A stretch of 64,000 bases of DNA from Rhodospirillaceae bacterium (GCA_008012315.1 SSEL01000004.1:1-64000), one strand, 5' to 3'. Positions 15,944 through 25,748 are shown, counted from the first letter of the stretch. The notes: generated by a model not told the origin, from the letters alone. Program-made: numbers and translations.

Positions 15944-17032
15944 ATGACGACTCGAGAAACACGGAAATCGGCTAAGGCAATCCGTGCGGAAGACAAACTA
16001 GATGGTCAGGGTGAGATGGTGGAACGAATCTCGGTGGCGCCGCCAAGTGATGCCAACCGACCGGTTCCGCCTCTGGTGTCGCGCGAGGCGAAGAGCCGCC
16101 GGATCGGCGTCATCCTGATACCGCGCTTTGCCCTGATTTCCTTCTCGATGATCATCGAGCCGTTGCGCAGTGCCAATCTGGTCACCAGGCAGGGTTTGTA
16201 TGAATGGATATTGCTTTCCGCGTCGGGTGGCGATGTCCCGTCGAATAGCGGCGTCATGATCGCAACGACGGCATTGCGGGAAGCGGCGGCTTCCGATCTC
16301 GACATGATCCTTGTCTGTGCCGGCCTTGATCCGGACAAATTCCATAGCGCGCCGGTGGAAAGCTATCTCCGGCGTCAGTCGCGTCATGGAGTTCTGATCG
16401 GCGCCGTCAGCACAGGCAGCTTTATTCTGGCACGTGCCGGCTTGCTGGATGAACATCGTTGCACCGTGCATTGGGATTACAAGGCCGGCTTTCAGGAGAG
16501 CTATCCGGCTTTGAAGGTATCCGACGAACTGTTTGTCGTTGACCGCCAGATTGCCACTTGTGCCGGCGGCACCGCGGTCCTTGATATGATGCTCTATCTG
16601 GTCGCGCAGCATCACGATGACCGTCTGTCGCGGGCTGTTTCCGAACAGTTCATCCACGGTGCCGCGCGGCAATCACAGGACCGCCAACGCAACGATTTGC
16701 GCTATCGGTTGGGAACGTCGAATGCGGCGGTGGTCAATGCCGTCCGGCTGATGGAGCAGCATCTCGATGCACCTCTATCGCCCAGTGTGCTGGCGAAACG
16801 GCTCAAGACATCGCAGCGTCAGCTCGAGAGGCTGTTCCAGAAATATCTGGGCTGTACGCCGAGCGGTTATTACCAGGGATTGCGCATGGAACGGGCGCGC
16901 TCCTTGCTGAAGCAGACCGATCTGCCGATTACGGAAATCGCCGTCAGTTGCGGCTTTGCTTCCGCTTCATATTTCAGCACCGTCTATCAGCGGTATTTTA
17001 AAGTCCTCCCCCGGCGCGACCGTCGGCTCTGA
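15944..17032 (+). CDS. GlxA-family AraC-type regulator with DJ-1/PfpI domain
   Basis: The 362-residue protein has a DJ-1/PfpI-like sensor domain at residues ~50-225 (IGVILIPRFALISFSMIIEP, GVLIGAVSTGSFILARAGLL, ATCAGGTAVLDMML). Two AraC helix-turn-helices follow at ~260-355 (LSPSVLAKRLKTSQRQLERL, LPITEIAVSCGFASASYFST). Relatives such as GbdR control choline, glycine betaine, carnitine or arginine use. The neighbours downstream, an FAD-linked DAO-family enzyme and a Rieske oxygenase, suggest it regulates an N-methylated amine pathway, but this is inferred from context. An internal start at 16016 would remove 24 poorly conserved residues. Confidence 0.85.
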   Translation: MTTRETRKSAKAIRAEDKLDGQGEMVERISVAPPSDANRPVPPLVSREAKSRRIGVILIPRFALISFSMIIEPLRSANLVTRQGLYEWILLSASGGDVPSNSGVMIATTALREAAASDLDMILVCAGLDPDKFHSAPVESYLRRQSRHGVLIGAVSTGSFILARAGLLDEHRCTVHWDYKAGFQESYPALKVSDELFVVDRQIATCAGGTAVLDMMLYLVAQHHDDRLSRAVSEQFIHGAARQSQDRQRNDLRYRLGTSNAAVVNAVRLMEQHLDAPLSPSVLAKRLKTSQRQLERLFQKYLGCTPSGYYQGLRMERARSLLKQTDLPITEIAVSCGFASASYFSTVYQRYFKVLPRRDRRL

Positions 17033-17203
17033 AGTGACTGTCCCAAAACGACGAATGAGGCGGCCGTTATCGTCGATTCCGTCAAACTCCTGTCGAAATT
17101 TTGATGTTTTCCGGCGAAGGGCTGTGGTTTGCGAAAGCCGTTCAGGCAGAGCCTGAGGCTGGAAAAATCAGCGGGAACAAGTCCCGATCTCATGGAGGAT
17201 CCA

Positions 17204-18544
17204 ATGGCGTTGCCAGAAAGTATTAAATACGTCGTGATCGGCGCCGGTATTCACGGCCTCAGCACGGCATGGCATTTGGCGGAAAATCTGCGAAAGGCCG
17301 GTAAGGGTGGTGGCGCCGATGTCATCGTCCTGGATAAGAGCGGCATTGCCGCCGGTGCTTCCGGCATTGCCTGTGGTGTCGTGCGCAACAACTATTTCCA
17401 GCCGGCGATGCGGCGTCTGATGGCCCATAGCGTTTCGGTTTGGGAAAGCGATATGGAAGCCTTCTCCTATCATCCGGTCGGCTATATGCAGATCAGCCCC
17501 GAAGTGATGCATGAAGATGTCGGCTCGATCTACAAGCAGCAGAAAGAGATCGGCTATACGTCCGATTTCATCGAAGGTGAGAAAGACTGCATGAAGTACA
17601 TGCAGAATATTCTCAGCGACTGGCAGGCCAAGGGCATTACCTCCGTCCTGCACGAAAAGAAGGGTGGTTACGCCAATAATACCGCAGCCATCTATGGCTT
17701 GGCGAAGAAGGCGGAAGCCGAGGGCGTTCGGATTGTCACCGGTATTCGTGTCACCGGTTTCAAGCGCGACGGATCGGGCGCGATCACCGCGGTGGAAACC
17801 GATAAGGGCAATATCAACTGCGAACAGGTGATCGTCGGTGTCGGTCCCTGGGTGCGGCAGATCTGGAATATGCTCGATCTTCCCGATGCGATCTCGATCA
17901 AAGGCCGCGACGGCAAGGTCCACGAGAACGTGCCGATGTGGGTTTACTGGTCGCTGCAGGAAGGAACACTGGGCGTCGACCCGGATTTCCAGAAGACCAA
18001 TGACGGCAAGATGCCGCCGGTCATCCACGTGGATACCGATGCGCCGCTTTATTCCGACGTCGATGGTTCGCTGATCACCGATAAGCTCTGGGGCATCTAT
18101 TACAAGCCTGACTTCCATTTCGGCGGCATTCAGGGCGGCGCCATGCCGTTCAAGGTGCAGACGCCGATCGATAAGGTGCGCGTCGATCCCTATGGGCCGG
18201 AAAGTCCGGAATTCATCGTCGGCGACGACTTCGCCCATATGTGGGTTTCGGCGCTGGCCTTCTGCCAGAAGCGCTTCATGGGGCAGATGCCGAAATACAA
18301 GAAGGAACCGTCAGGCGGTATCGGCTGCTTTACGGCGGACAGCTTCCCGGTCTTCGATCGGTTTGCCAGCAACGCCTATTTCATCGCCGATTCCAATCAC
18401 GGCTATAAAATGATCGGCGTCGGCAAGCTGGTGGCCTATGACATCTGCGGCAAAGGCGATGAGTTGCTGCAGCCCTTCCGCTTCTCGCGCTTCGCCGAGG
18501 GCAAGCTGCATCCGACCTCAAATTCGCCGTTCCCCTGGAGCTGA
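17204..18544 (+). CDS. FAD-dependent DAO-family oxidoreductase, sarcosine oxidase beta-like
   Basis: The start MALPESIKYVVIG at 17204 is chosen because GGAGG lies 7-8 nt upstream; ORF extensions to 17129 and 17192 lack a good ribosome site. The 446-residue flavoprotein has the dinucleotide fold GAGIHGLSTAWHL at residues ~11-23, then VIVLDKSGIAAGASG, and the family C-terminal block NAYFIADSNHGYKMIGVGKL. It belongs to the D-amino-acid oxidase group (sarcosine, dimethylglycine and related secondary or tertiary amines). No other sarcosine-oxidase subunits are adjacent, so it may be monomeric or use another electron acceptor. The substrate is not fixed by sequence. Confidence 0.8.
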   Translation: MALPESIKYVVIGAGIHGLSTAWHLAENLRKAGKGGGADVIVLDKSGIAAGASGIACGVVRNNYFQPAMRRLMAHSVSVWESDMEAFSYHPVGYMQISPEVMHEDVGSIYKQQKEIGYTSDFIEGEKDCMKYMQNILSDWQAKGITSVLHEKKGGYANNTAAIYGLAKKAEAEGVRIVTGIRVTGFKRDGSGAITAVETDKGNINCEQVIVGVGPWVRQIWNMLDLPDAISIKGRDGKVHENVPMWVYWSLQEGTLGVDPDFQKTNDGKMPPVIHVDTDAPLYSDVDGSLITDKLWGIYYKPDFHFGGIQGGAMPFKVQTPIDKVRVDPYGPESPEFIVGDDFAHMWVSALAFCQKRFMGQMPKYKKEPSGGIGCFTADSFPVFDRFASNAYFIADSNHGYKMIGVGKLVAYDICGKGDELLQPFRFSRFAEGKLHPTSNSPFPWS

Positions 18545-18564
18545 TAGGGCTTATTGCCGAATGG

Positions 18565-18595
18565 CCGGATGCCGGCTGGGTTCGCCGGCATCCGG
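18565..18595. terminator. Hairpin between convergent genes
   Basis: A perfect 12-bp stem (CCGGATGCCGGC) with a 7-nt loop lies between the convergent FAD enzyme and LysR genes. There is no T-run, so it may block exonucleases more than end transcription. Confidence 0.5.
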
Positions 18596-18601
18596 ATCCA
18601 T

Positions 18602-19531
18602 TCAGGCAGGGATATCGATCGCGGCCGCCTTGGCCGCATGTTTCAGCAGCCATGATTTCAGCGTCGCTACCGCCGGGCTCTCACGTCGGCTCGCCGGCTC
18701 GATCAGGTAGAAATCCAGATCGGTCTTGAAGCTGCCCGGGAAGGGCCGGACGAGCTGACCGGCATTCAAGGCATCATCGACCAGATAACGCCAGCCGAGC
18801 GCGACGCCTTGGCCGGCGATCGCCGACTGGATCAGCAGCGGGTAATTGTTGAACCGCAGCCGCCGGGTGCCCAATTTGGGGTGCGCCGGATTTGCCGCGC
18901 GCCAAGTCTCCCAGGTCGTCCAGCTTGGATCGACGATCTCCATTTCCAGCAGCGGCAACTTTTCGACATCGGCGATGCCGTTGGGAATCGGAAAGCGCTC
19001 AAGCAGCGTGGGACTGCAGACGGGAAAGACCACGCCGCCGAACATCCGCTGGGCATGCACGTCGCTCCAGTTGCCGGTGCCATAGCGAATCGCCAGATCC
19101 AACTGCTCGTCCGCCAGGCTGCCGAGCGTGTCCGACGAAATCAGCCGCAGTTGAATGTCGGGATGCTCGGCGTTGAATTCGCTCAGACGCGGCATCAGCC
19201 ATAAGGTGGCAAAACCCAAAGTCGCGCCGATCGAAATCGCCGATCGATTCTGTGCCGCGGTCAGCCGCTGCACGCAATCGACAATGGCAAGAAGGCCTTG
19301 GCTGACGGCCTGATGCAGGGCGATCCCTTCGGCGGTCAGTCTTACCTGGCGATGCTGGCGATGAAACAGCGTGACGCCGAGATGACTCTCCAGGCCGAGG
19401 ATCTGGCGGCTCACTGCCGCCTGGGTCACGTTGAGTTCCTGGGAGGCTGCTGTAAAGTTATTCAGGCGGCCGGCCGCCTCGAAGACGACAAGGCTGGTGA
19501 CAGGTGGCAAAAATCTTCTCAACCTATTCAT
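18602..19531 (-). CDS. LysR-family regulator, GcvA-like
   Basis: The 309-residue regulator has an N-terminal winged helix (SLVVFEAAGRLNNFTAASQE, LNVTQAAVSRQILGLESHLG) and a periplasmic-binding-like effector domain from ~90 (ISIGATLGFATLWLMPRLSE, LAIRYGTGNWSD). The combination VTQAAVSRQI with LAIRYG is typical of the GcvA subgroup. It is transcribed divergently from the Rieske oxygenase gene with a 172-nt gap and is therefore the likely regulator of that gene. The effector is unknown. Confidence 0.88.
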   Translation of the reverse strand: MNRLRRFLPPVTSLVVFEAAGRLNNFTAASQELNVTQAAVSRQILGLESHLGVTLFHRQHRQVRLTAEGIALHQAVSQGLLAIVDCVQRLTAAQNRSAISIGATLGFATLWLMPRLSEFNAEHPDIQLRLISSDTLGSLADEQLDLAIRYGTGNWSDVHAQRMFGGVVFPVCSPTLLERFPIPNGIADVEKLPLLEMEIVDPSWTTWETWRAANPAHPKLGTRRLRFNNYPLLIQSAIAGQGVALGWRYLVDDALNAGQLVRPFPGSFKTDLDFYLIEPASRRESPAVATLKSWLLKHAAKAAAIDIPA

Positions 19532-19703
19532 TTAAAACAGTAAAATCCTGTATCAGCCTGGCGATGGATAGCGCGATTCATCAGATCCCTGCGCCCGAAA
19601 ACATGATCATATGTTATGGATGGATTAAATTAAAGCGACTTCACAGGACGGGGCATTGCGCTGAAAGTGATAGATAGCTTCTTTTCCATAAGGCCGACTC
19701 AAC

Positions 19704-20918
19704 ATGCAGTCACATAACTCGACATCAGCCGACCATCTGCCGTTTCAACCGGCGGCCGTTCAGAACGTGCTGCGGCCGATCGACGTTGCTTCCGGATTGC
19801 CCAACGAAGCCTATGCGAGCGCCGATTTCGCTCGCTATGAGCGCGATGAGGTCTTAGCGAAAACTTGGACCTGCATCGGCTTCGGCAAGGATATCCCCAA
19901 TGCCGGTGATGCCAAGCCGGTCAGCTTCATGGGCTTTCCGTTGCTGATGGTGCGCCGCCGCGACAACAGCATCGCGGTTTTCCATAACGTCTGCAGCCAT
20001 CGCGGTGCCGTCATTCTTGATGAACCGCGCAATGTGCAGAATTCGCTGCGTTGCCCGTATCATTCCTGGATCTACGATCTAGAGGGCAAACTGACAGCGA
20101 CGCCGAATATCGGTGGTACCAAGCAGCATAGCTGCGAGGGCTTCGACAAAAGCAAGCACGGCTTGAAGGAAGTCCGCTCGGTCCTGTTCTGGGACATGAT
20201 TTTCATCAACCTGTCGGGCGATGCCGTCAGTTTCGATGAATTCAGCGCCAAGATCCGCGAGCGCTGGAAAGATTTCGATATGAGCCTGATCCGGCATGCC
20301 GGGCCGGATTCTTCCTTGAAGCTCACCGTCAACTGCAACTGGAAGCTGGCAGTGGAGAACTACTGCGAGGCCTACCACCTGCCGGTGGTGCATCCCGGCC
20401 TCAACAGCTATTCAAAGCTGGAAGACCATTACAATATCAATGAAGACGGGGCGTTCGCCGGCCAGGGCAGCACGGCTTACACGCCGCTCCTGGTGGAGAA
20501 CGGCCCTGACCTGCCGCATTTCCCGAACCTGCCGGCGAAATGGGCCAAGGCATCGGAATATGCGGCGCTGTTCCCCAATGTGCTTTTGGGCATCCATCAG
20601 GACCACTATTTCGCCATTCTGCTGGAAGCGGTGGATGTCGATCGGACCGTCGAGCATCTCGAGATCTATTATGTCGGCGATGACGCGATGAGTGATGTCT
20701 ATGCCAAGACGCGTTCTGCCAATCTCGCGACCTGGAAAGTGGTGTTCGCCGAGGATGTTGATGTCGTCCAGCGCATGCAGCGCGGCCGCCAGTCGCCGGG
20801 TTTCGCCGGCGGCGTCTTCTCGCCGCGCATGGATCCGCCAACGCATTGCTTCCACCGGTGGCTGGCGGGCAAGCTTGTGCCCGCGCCGCAGCCTGTGACC
20901 GGCTTGGCGGCGGAATAA
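19704..20918 (+). CDS. Rieske [2Fe-2S] non-heme iron oxygenase, large subunit
   Basis: The 404-residue enzyme has the Rieske cluster motif C97-S-H99 (VCSHRGAV) and C117-PY-H120 (CPYHSW). The mononuclear iron site is ENYCEAYHLPVVHP at ~215-228, and EDVDVVQRMQRG near 352 probably supplies the Asp ligand. It would insert oxygen into or demethylate a small substrate, taking electrons from a reductase not encoded nearby. The neighbouring DAO-family and GlxA-type genes recall glycine betaine or stachydrine demethylation systems (GbcA-like), but aromatic substrates cannot be excluded. LysR lies divergently upstream and a strong terminator follows. Confidence 0.85.
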   Translation: MQSHNSTSADHLPFQPAAVQNVLRPIDVASGLPNEAYASADFARYERDEVLAKTWTCIGFGKDIPNAGDAKPVSFMGFPLLMVRRRDNSIAVFHNVCSHRGAVILDEPRNVQNSLRCPYHSWIYDLEGKLTATPNIGGTKQHSCEGFDKSKHGLKEVRSVLFWDMIFINLSGDAVSFDEFSAKIRERWKDFDMSLIRHAGPDSSLKLTVNCNWKLAVENYCEAYHLPVVHPGLNSYSKLEDHYNINEDGAFAGQGSTAYTPLLVENGPDLPHFPNLPAKWAKASEYAALFPNVLLGIHQDHYFAILLEAVDVDRTVEHLEIYYVGDDAMSDVYAKTRSANLATWKVVFAEDVDVVQRMQRGRQSPGFAGGVFSPRMDPPTHCFHRWLAGKLVPAPQPVTGLAAE

Positions 20919-20930
20919 GACCGGAAGCGA

Positions 20931-20958
20931 AAGGGCGGCATGAAGCCGCCCTTTTTTA
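20931..20958. terminator. Bidirectional intrinsic terminator
   Basis: AAAGGGCGGC and GCCGCCCTTT form a 10-bp stem with a 5-nt loop and T-runs on both strands, between the convergent Rieske gene and the channel gene (whose last codon it touches). Confidence 0.85.
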
Positions 20959-23370
20959 TCGTCTTTCTTCTGCCTGTATGTCCGGCATCGGCATGATCTG
21001 CGAGACCGGTGGCGTCGTGTGACGCATGATGACCTCGCGCAGCTGGTAGGGCATGCCGACCCCTTCGCTGCGGAAGGCATCGTTGATGGCATAATGCAGA
21101 TCGCTGCGGACGATACCGTAATCATCGGTATCAGCAATGAAGCAGCGCAATTCAAAACGCAGCGATGAATCCCCGAACGAATTGAAAAGAACGCTGGGTG
21201 GCGGGATCGACATCACCCGATCATGCTCCTTGGCGCAGATAAGCAGGATGTCGCGGACCTTGCGCGTATCGGCATTATAGTCGACGCTGACACTGATCGT
21301 GATGCGGGCGATCCGGTTCTTATGCGTCCAGTTGGTCACCGCATTGGCGATCAATTCAGAATTCGGCAGGATGACGGAAGCTTTGTCGAAGGTTTCGATC
21401 TCGGTCGATCTGACGGAGATGCTTTTGACAATGCCTTCGGTTCCGCCGACCGAGATCCAGTCGCCGGTTTTCACTGGCCGCTCGATCAGCAGCAGGATGC
21501 CGGAAACGAAATTCTCCACCACCGTCTTCAGGCCGAAGCCGATGCCGACGGAAAGGGCGCCGGCGACCAACGCGATATTGGAGAGATCGATGCCGAGCAT
21601 CATGATGGCGATGAGCACGACGATCAGGCCGCCGACATAGCCGATGCAGGTCGAGATCGAATTCCGGATGCCGCTGTCCAGCCGGGTATTCGGCAGGACG
21701 CGATCATGCACCCAATGCTTGACCCAGCTGACGATCAAGAATCCTATGATCAGGGCGACGATCGCGCCGATGATGTCGATCAGGGAAAGATTCACGCCAC
21801 CGATGCGCACGCCGGTCAGGACCTGACCGACCCAGACATTCAGCAAGGAAGCCTGCAGGCCGTAACTGATCAGCAGGCCATAGACCACCGGCGGCCAGAG
21901 CAGAAAGTCGACCAGCAACCTGACCCAGAAGGCAACGCGCAGGGCGCTGTCTTGCGCCAAAGGAGCGATATTCGCGAAACGCCGGTTCAGCGATCCTCCC
22001 GGAAGGAAAAGTGATGTAACGGCTTCATGGATCACGGCGCGCGCCAGAAGCGCGATGCCCAACACCATGAAGGAAATGAACAGCGCCCGTAGCAGATAGC
22101 TGGACATCTGTGGATAGCCGGCCATCGCCGCAATCGGTGCCGCCAGGGCGATCAGCAGCAAAACGGCGCGCAAGGCAAAGCCCAACCTGCTTTGGGGGTG
22201 GTCGGCGTGACGCCAGACGTTAGATCGCAAAAGGCTTAGTAACGAGAGCGAAACGAGGACGGTGACCACAAGAGATTCGACGGCCGTATAGTTCGCGGGC
22301 GGCTCGCCGCCCTGTCCGGCAGCCGTATGCGCCATATTGCTGATTGCAAAGATGCCCGCGATCACGGAAACCCGGTTGACGATCTTGCGTGCGCCGCCTT
22401 CCGGCAGATGGACCAGGCTCCATTGCGGCAGGCTCGGGGAAAAAGCGGCCGTCGCAAGGCCGATGATGACGGTGAAGAGAACGAGGCTTACTGCCGCCGA
22501 GGTGATGAATTTGACAAAGAAGAGCGACCGGCCGGGTGGAACCATCGACTGCAAGACCCACGATACGGCGATCAATGCGATGACCGGCAGAATGACCTGG
22601 GCCAGGCCGATTGCGCCAGCAGCGACAATACGGCGGGTATGCCTCGGTGCCTCTTCATCCGCCCGCCGCGCCCAATGCCGCAGAATCCATCGGCGGACCG
22701 GGAATGCAATAATGATCGCCGCCACGAAGGCGATGGGAAGCAGAATAAGCGTCGCCTTGTCGATGCGCAGATCCTGTATCTGCCGCCACCAATCGAGCGG
22801 CGATTGCAGCAATTCATCGAAGGCGTCAAGTGCGACCGAGGTGGCACTCACCCAGATGACGGGCGAGAGAGGCGAGGGGCCGCGCTGAAACAGGCGATCC
22901 TTTACCTTGTCTTGTTGCAGCAAGCCGATATTGGACAGAACTTCCTGGCTTTGGACGATCAGCAGATCGGCTTGCTTAAGCCGGCCGTTGATCTGCGCCT
23001 GCTCATCCTGCAGCTTTTGCCGCAACTTCGCGACCGCAGGATCTTCCGGCGGCGTATTCTCGGCGGGAGGCGGTCCAAGGCTGTCGATTTGCACCCTGAC
23101 GGATGGAAGCAGGCGCTGCTGATCGATTTTGAACTGGCGGGCGCCGTTCAGGATTGACAGCATCTCCGCCTGTACGGCATCGAGCTTTTCGTTGGCCAAG
23201 CTATCGGGCTTCGTCAGCAGGTTCTTGGCCGTATCGATATGCTGCTGCCATGCCGTTAAAGCCTGATCGCCGTTCTGCCCGTTGGAATCGGCAAGGGCAA
23301 TCTGGTTGCCGACAACGAGAAGCAGGCAGCATAGCCAGCCAAAGACCATTCCGCGCAAATTGCGGCTCAT
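20956..23370 (-). CDS. Large MscS-type mechanosensitive channel with periplasmic domain
   Basis: The start MSRNLRGMVFG at 23370 gives a signal peptide ending near IALA-DSNG; frames reaching 23493 add 41 unlikely residues. The 804-residue protein has a helical periplasmic domain to ~230 (ENTPPEDPAVAKLRQKLQDE, QSQEVLSN) of the DUF3772 kind. About ten membrane segments follow, then the MscS core: pore helix LVAGALSVGIGFGLKTVVEN, then FVSGILLLIERPVKTGDWIS and a cytoplasmic beta/C-terminal domain. It should open under membrane tension to release solutes. E. coli MscK and MscM are the best-known large relatives. It lies 159 nt downstream of a sensor-kinase gene on the same strand. Confidence 0.88.
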   Translation of the reverse strand: MSRNLRGMVFGWLCCLLLVVGNQIALADSNGQNGDQALTAWQQHIDTAKNLLTKPDSLANEKLDAVQAEMLSILNGARQFKIDQQRLLPSVRVQIDSLGPPPAENTPPEDPAVAKLRQKLQDEQAQINGRLKQADLLIVQSQEVLSNIGLLQQDKVKDRLFQRGPSPLSPVIWVSATSVALDAFDELLQSPLDWWRQIQDLRIDKATLILLPIAFVAAIIIAFPVRRWILRHWARRADEEAPRHTRRIVAAGAIGLAQVILPVIALIAVSWVLQSMVPPGRSLFFVKFITSAAVSLVLFTVIIGLATAAFSPSLPQWSLVHLPEGGARKIVNRVSVIAGIFAISNMAHTAAGQGGEPPANYTAVESLVVTVLVSLSLLSLLRSNVWRHADHPQSRLGFALRAVLLLIALAAPIAAMAGYPQMSSYLLRALFISFMVLGIALLARAVIHEAVTSLFLPGGSLNRRFANIAPLAQDSALRVAFWVRLLVDFLLWPPVVYGLLISYGLQASLLNVWVGQVLTGVRIGGVNLSLIDIIGAIVALIIGFLIVSWVKHWVHDRVLPNTRLDSGIRNSISTCIGYVGGLIVVLIAIMMLGIDLSNIALVAGALSVGIGFGLKTVVENFVSGILLLIERPVKTGDWISVGGTEGIVKSISVRSTEIETFDKASVILPNSELIANAVTNWTHKNRIARITISVSVDYNADTRKVRDILLICAKEHDRVMSIPPPSVLFNSFGDSSLRFELRCFIADTDDYGIVRSDLHYAINDAFRSEGVGMPYQLREVIMRHTTPPVSQIMPMPDIQAEERR

Positions 23371-23529
23371 TTTCATTCCCATATATGGCGCGGGCAGCGC
23401 CGCGTCCGGTAAATCCGTCTTGATCGCCGGAGACCCTAGCGCCGCTTTTGAAATTGTCCAATCACAGCCGCGCCAGAGAAGACAGTGATCCAAAGCGATA
23501 GAGGAAAATAAGCCTCTGTCTGCCCGGAA

Positions 23530-25698
23530 TCACATATCGGCGGCCGGAAAGATCAGCCGCATGGTCGTCCCGGTCCCGGTTGCGTCTTCGCCCGGACCGC
23601 TGCGATCAACCATCTGTGTATTGATCGTTTCCACGGCGATGGTGCCGCCATGGGCTTCGATCAGCCCTTTGGTGATGGAGAGGCCGAGGCCGGCGCCTTG
23701 GAGATTGCTGGTAATATCGGCCGTCTTTGGGCTGAAGGGTTCGAAGAGGTGAGGCATGACGGCATCGGCGATGCCCGGTCCCTGGTCTCGTATCACGATT
23801 TCGCTGCCGCCTTTTTCGGTCAGGCGCGCAGAAACAAAAACCTGGCCGTTCGGCGGCGAGAACTTGATCGCGTTGGAGAGAAGGTTGAGCAGCATCTGGG
23901 TGACGGCCCGCAGGTCGCATCGGGCGAGCAAGGGGGCCTCCGGTAGAGACATCTCGACCATGACCCCTTTTTCAGATGCCGTTGCGCTGACCATTGAAAC
24001 GCAGCTCTCGATGATCGGATTGAGCTTCCGGACCGCTATGTCGAAATCCGCTTTACCGGCCTCGATGCGGGACATGTCTAGAATGTCGTTGATCAAGGCC
24101 AACAGGTGCTGGCCGCTATGCTTGATGTCCATCGTATATTCACGATAGCGCGCATTTCCCAATGGGCCGAACAGTTCGGCCTGCATGACATCCGTGAAGC
24201 CGATGATCGCATTCAGCGGCGTGCGTAGTTCATGCGACATATTTGCCAGGAAATTGCTTTTGATCCGGCTCGCTCGCTGCAGGTCCTTGTTTTGCCTCAA
24301 CAGGTCCTGCTGGGCCTTATCGAGCTTGGCATGGCTTTGGTGAATGCGATCGGCCATCGCATTGAAGGCTGAACCGAGATTGCCGATTTCGTCATTGGTG
24401 CGAACGGGCGCGCGAATATTGGTCTGTCCGATGGCGAAGCTTTGTACGATAGATGCCAGCTCGCGAAGCGGTTGAACGATGCTCATGCGCAATGCGGTAT
24501 GCAGGGCAACGGTAATGAGCAACATGGCGGCAAAGGCAATCGCCATCGTCCAGATAAAGGCCGATGTCACGCGTCCAACAATGCTGGCGACTGGGACAAC
24601 CCGGTAATAGGACCAGCCGGTCTCGCCAATTCTGATTGATACGATAATGCTTTTGACGCCGGCAACACTGAAGCGGTAGCTATTGGCGATACCGGTTTGC
24701 GATGGCGCATATCGCTGCAACGTGGAGATAACCTTTCCCAGGGCGACCTTATCGGCCAGGGTCAGGGTGCCGGCTTCAAGGCCGGTTTGCCAATGGCCGG
24801 CCAGAACCGCCTGGCCGGTTTTATCGATCAGAAAATGTTCAGTCTCCTTGAAGTTGTCGTTTTCCGTCAGTTGGTCCAGTAGATTTCGGATGAAGATGTC
24901 ATGTCCGATGGTGCCGAGCCACGTGCCGTTGATGTCGATGGGAAGAACCGCGCTGACCATCCAGGACCAGGCGACGAAATCATAGGTCGTTTTGGTCCAG
25001 CGCAAGCCGCGGTCGGGATTTGTGGCGGGCTCGCCGAGCGTCACCCATTCCGTGCCGCTATAGTCGTCGGTGAGTTGCGCCTGATAGATGAAGTTCGGCA
25101 CGCGCGGCATATAGATGATTTCCGAACGCTGTCGCGTCAATAGCCAGAGCGAATCAAAGGGCGGTACGATCGCTGAGCCGTAAACGGTCATGAGATGGGC
25201 GCATCGAAGATGCAGGGCCTTCATGAGGGGTGTCAGCGTGGTGGTGGGGTGCAGGTAGATGCCGGCTTCGTTCCGGCCATCGAAATGTGCCGGGTCCGAC
25301 GTCATCATGCCGCTGGGCTGGCGCCGGAAGGCAGTCGAAAATTCGGCATCTTCTTCTGGCGTCAGGGGTGCCGACAGATTTGCGATCAGGTGATCCCGGA
25401 ATGTCTCGAGACTGCGGCGAGCCAGCGCCAGTTCAGTGTCCAATAGCCGTGTTTTATTGCTGGCAATAACCGAGATCAGTTGCGACGCATCTTCGATTGT
25501 CGTCTCACGGCTGAACAGATAGAAGCCGACGGTGGCTGGTCCGCTGGCAAGCAGGACGCAAAACATGACGATCGCCACGAGTCGATACGACAGCTTCGTT
25601 GCGACATGTGTGCCGATATTGCGCAAGATGACCCCGACTACTTCCCGGCCCTGGCGGGTGCGGGTTTGATGCGATCTGATTCGGCAATTATCCTGCAA
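23530..25698 (-). CDS. Membrane-bound sensor histidine kinase
   Basis: The 722-residue kinase has a first membrane helix (LVAIVMFCVLLASGPATVGF), a large periplasmic Cache-like sensor (~70-370) and a second helix (AFIWTMAIAFAAMLLITVAL). HAMP (~400-455) and HisKA with phospho-acceptor H489 in FLANMSHELRTPLNAI follow. The ATPase domain has NLLSNAIKFSP, DQGPGIAD and GAGLGLSITKG. No receiver domain is attached and no response regulator adjoins. It resembles the PleC/DivJ class in its kinase core. The start is uncertain: 25698 is a TTG without Shine-Dalgarno, and another TTG at 25626 is possible. A perfect CtrA box lies at 25734-25748, suggesting a link to cell-cycle or motility control. Confidence 0.85.
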   Translation of the reverse strand: MQDNCRIRSHQTRTRQGREVVGVILRNIGTHVATKLSYRLVAIVMFCVLLASGPATVGFYLFSRETTIEDASQLISVIASNKTRLLDTELALARRSLETFRDHLIANLSAPLTPEEDAEFSTAFRRQPSGMMTSDPAHFDGRNEAGIYLHPTTTLTPLMKALHLRCAHLMTVYGSAIVPPFDSLWLLTRQRSEIIYMPRVPNFIYQAQLTDDYSGTEWVTLGEPATNPDRGLRWTKTTYDFVAWSWMVSAVLPIDINGTWLGTIGHDIFIRNLLDQLTENDNFKETEHFLIDKTGQAVLAGHWQTGLEAGTLTLADKVALGKVISTLQRYAPSQTGIANSYRFSVAGVKSIIVSIRIGETGWSYYRVVPVASIVGRVTSAFIWTMAIAFAAMLLITVALHTALRMSIVQPLRELASIVQSFAIGQTNIRAPVRTNDEIGNLGSAFNAMADRIHQSHAKLDKAQQDLLRQNKDLQRASRIKSNFLANMSHELRTPLNAIIGFTDVMQAELFGPLGNARYREYTMDIKHSGQHLLALINDILDMSRIEAGKADFDIAVRKLNPIIESCVSMVSATASEKGVMVEMSLPEAPLLARCDLRAVTQMLLNLLSNAIKFSPPNGQVFVSARLTEKGGSEIVIRDQGPGIADAVMPHLFEPFSPKTADITSNLQGAGLGLSITKGLIEAHGGTIAVETINTQMVDRSGPGEDATGTGTTMRLIFPAADM

Positions 25699-25733
25699 TC
25701 GATCGGTAAAAAGGCTGTTAACCAGAATAATCG

Positions 25734-25748
25734 TTAACTATCAATTAA
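25734..25748 (-). promoter_or_regulatory. CtrA box upstream of the sensor kinase
   Basis: TTAACTATCAATTAA is a perfect TTAA-N7-TTAA site 36 nt upstream of the annotated kinase start. A further GTTAAC half-site lies about 20 nt nearer the gene. Confidence 0.55.
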
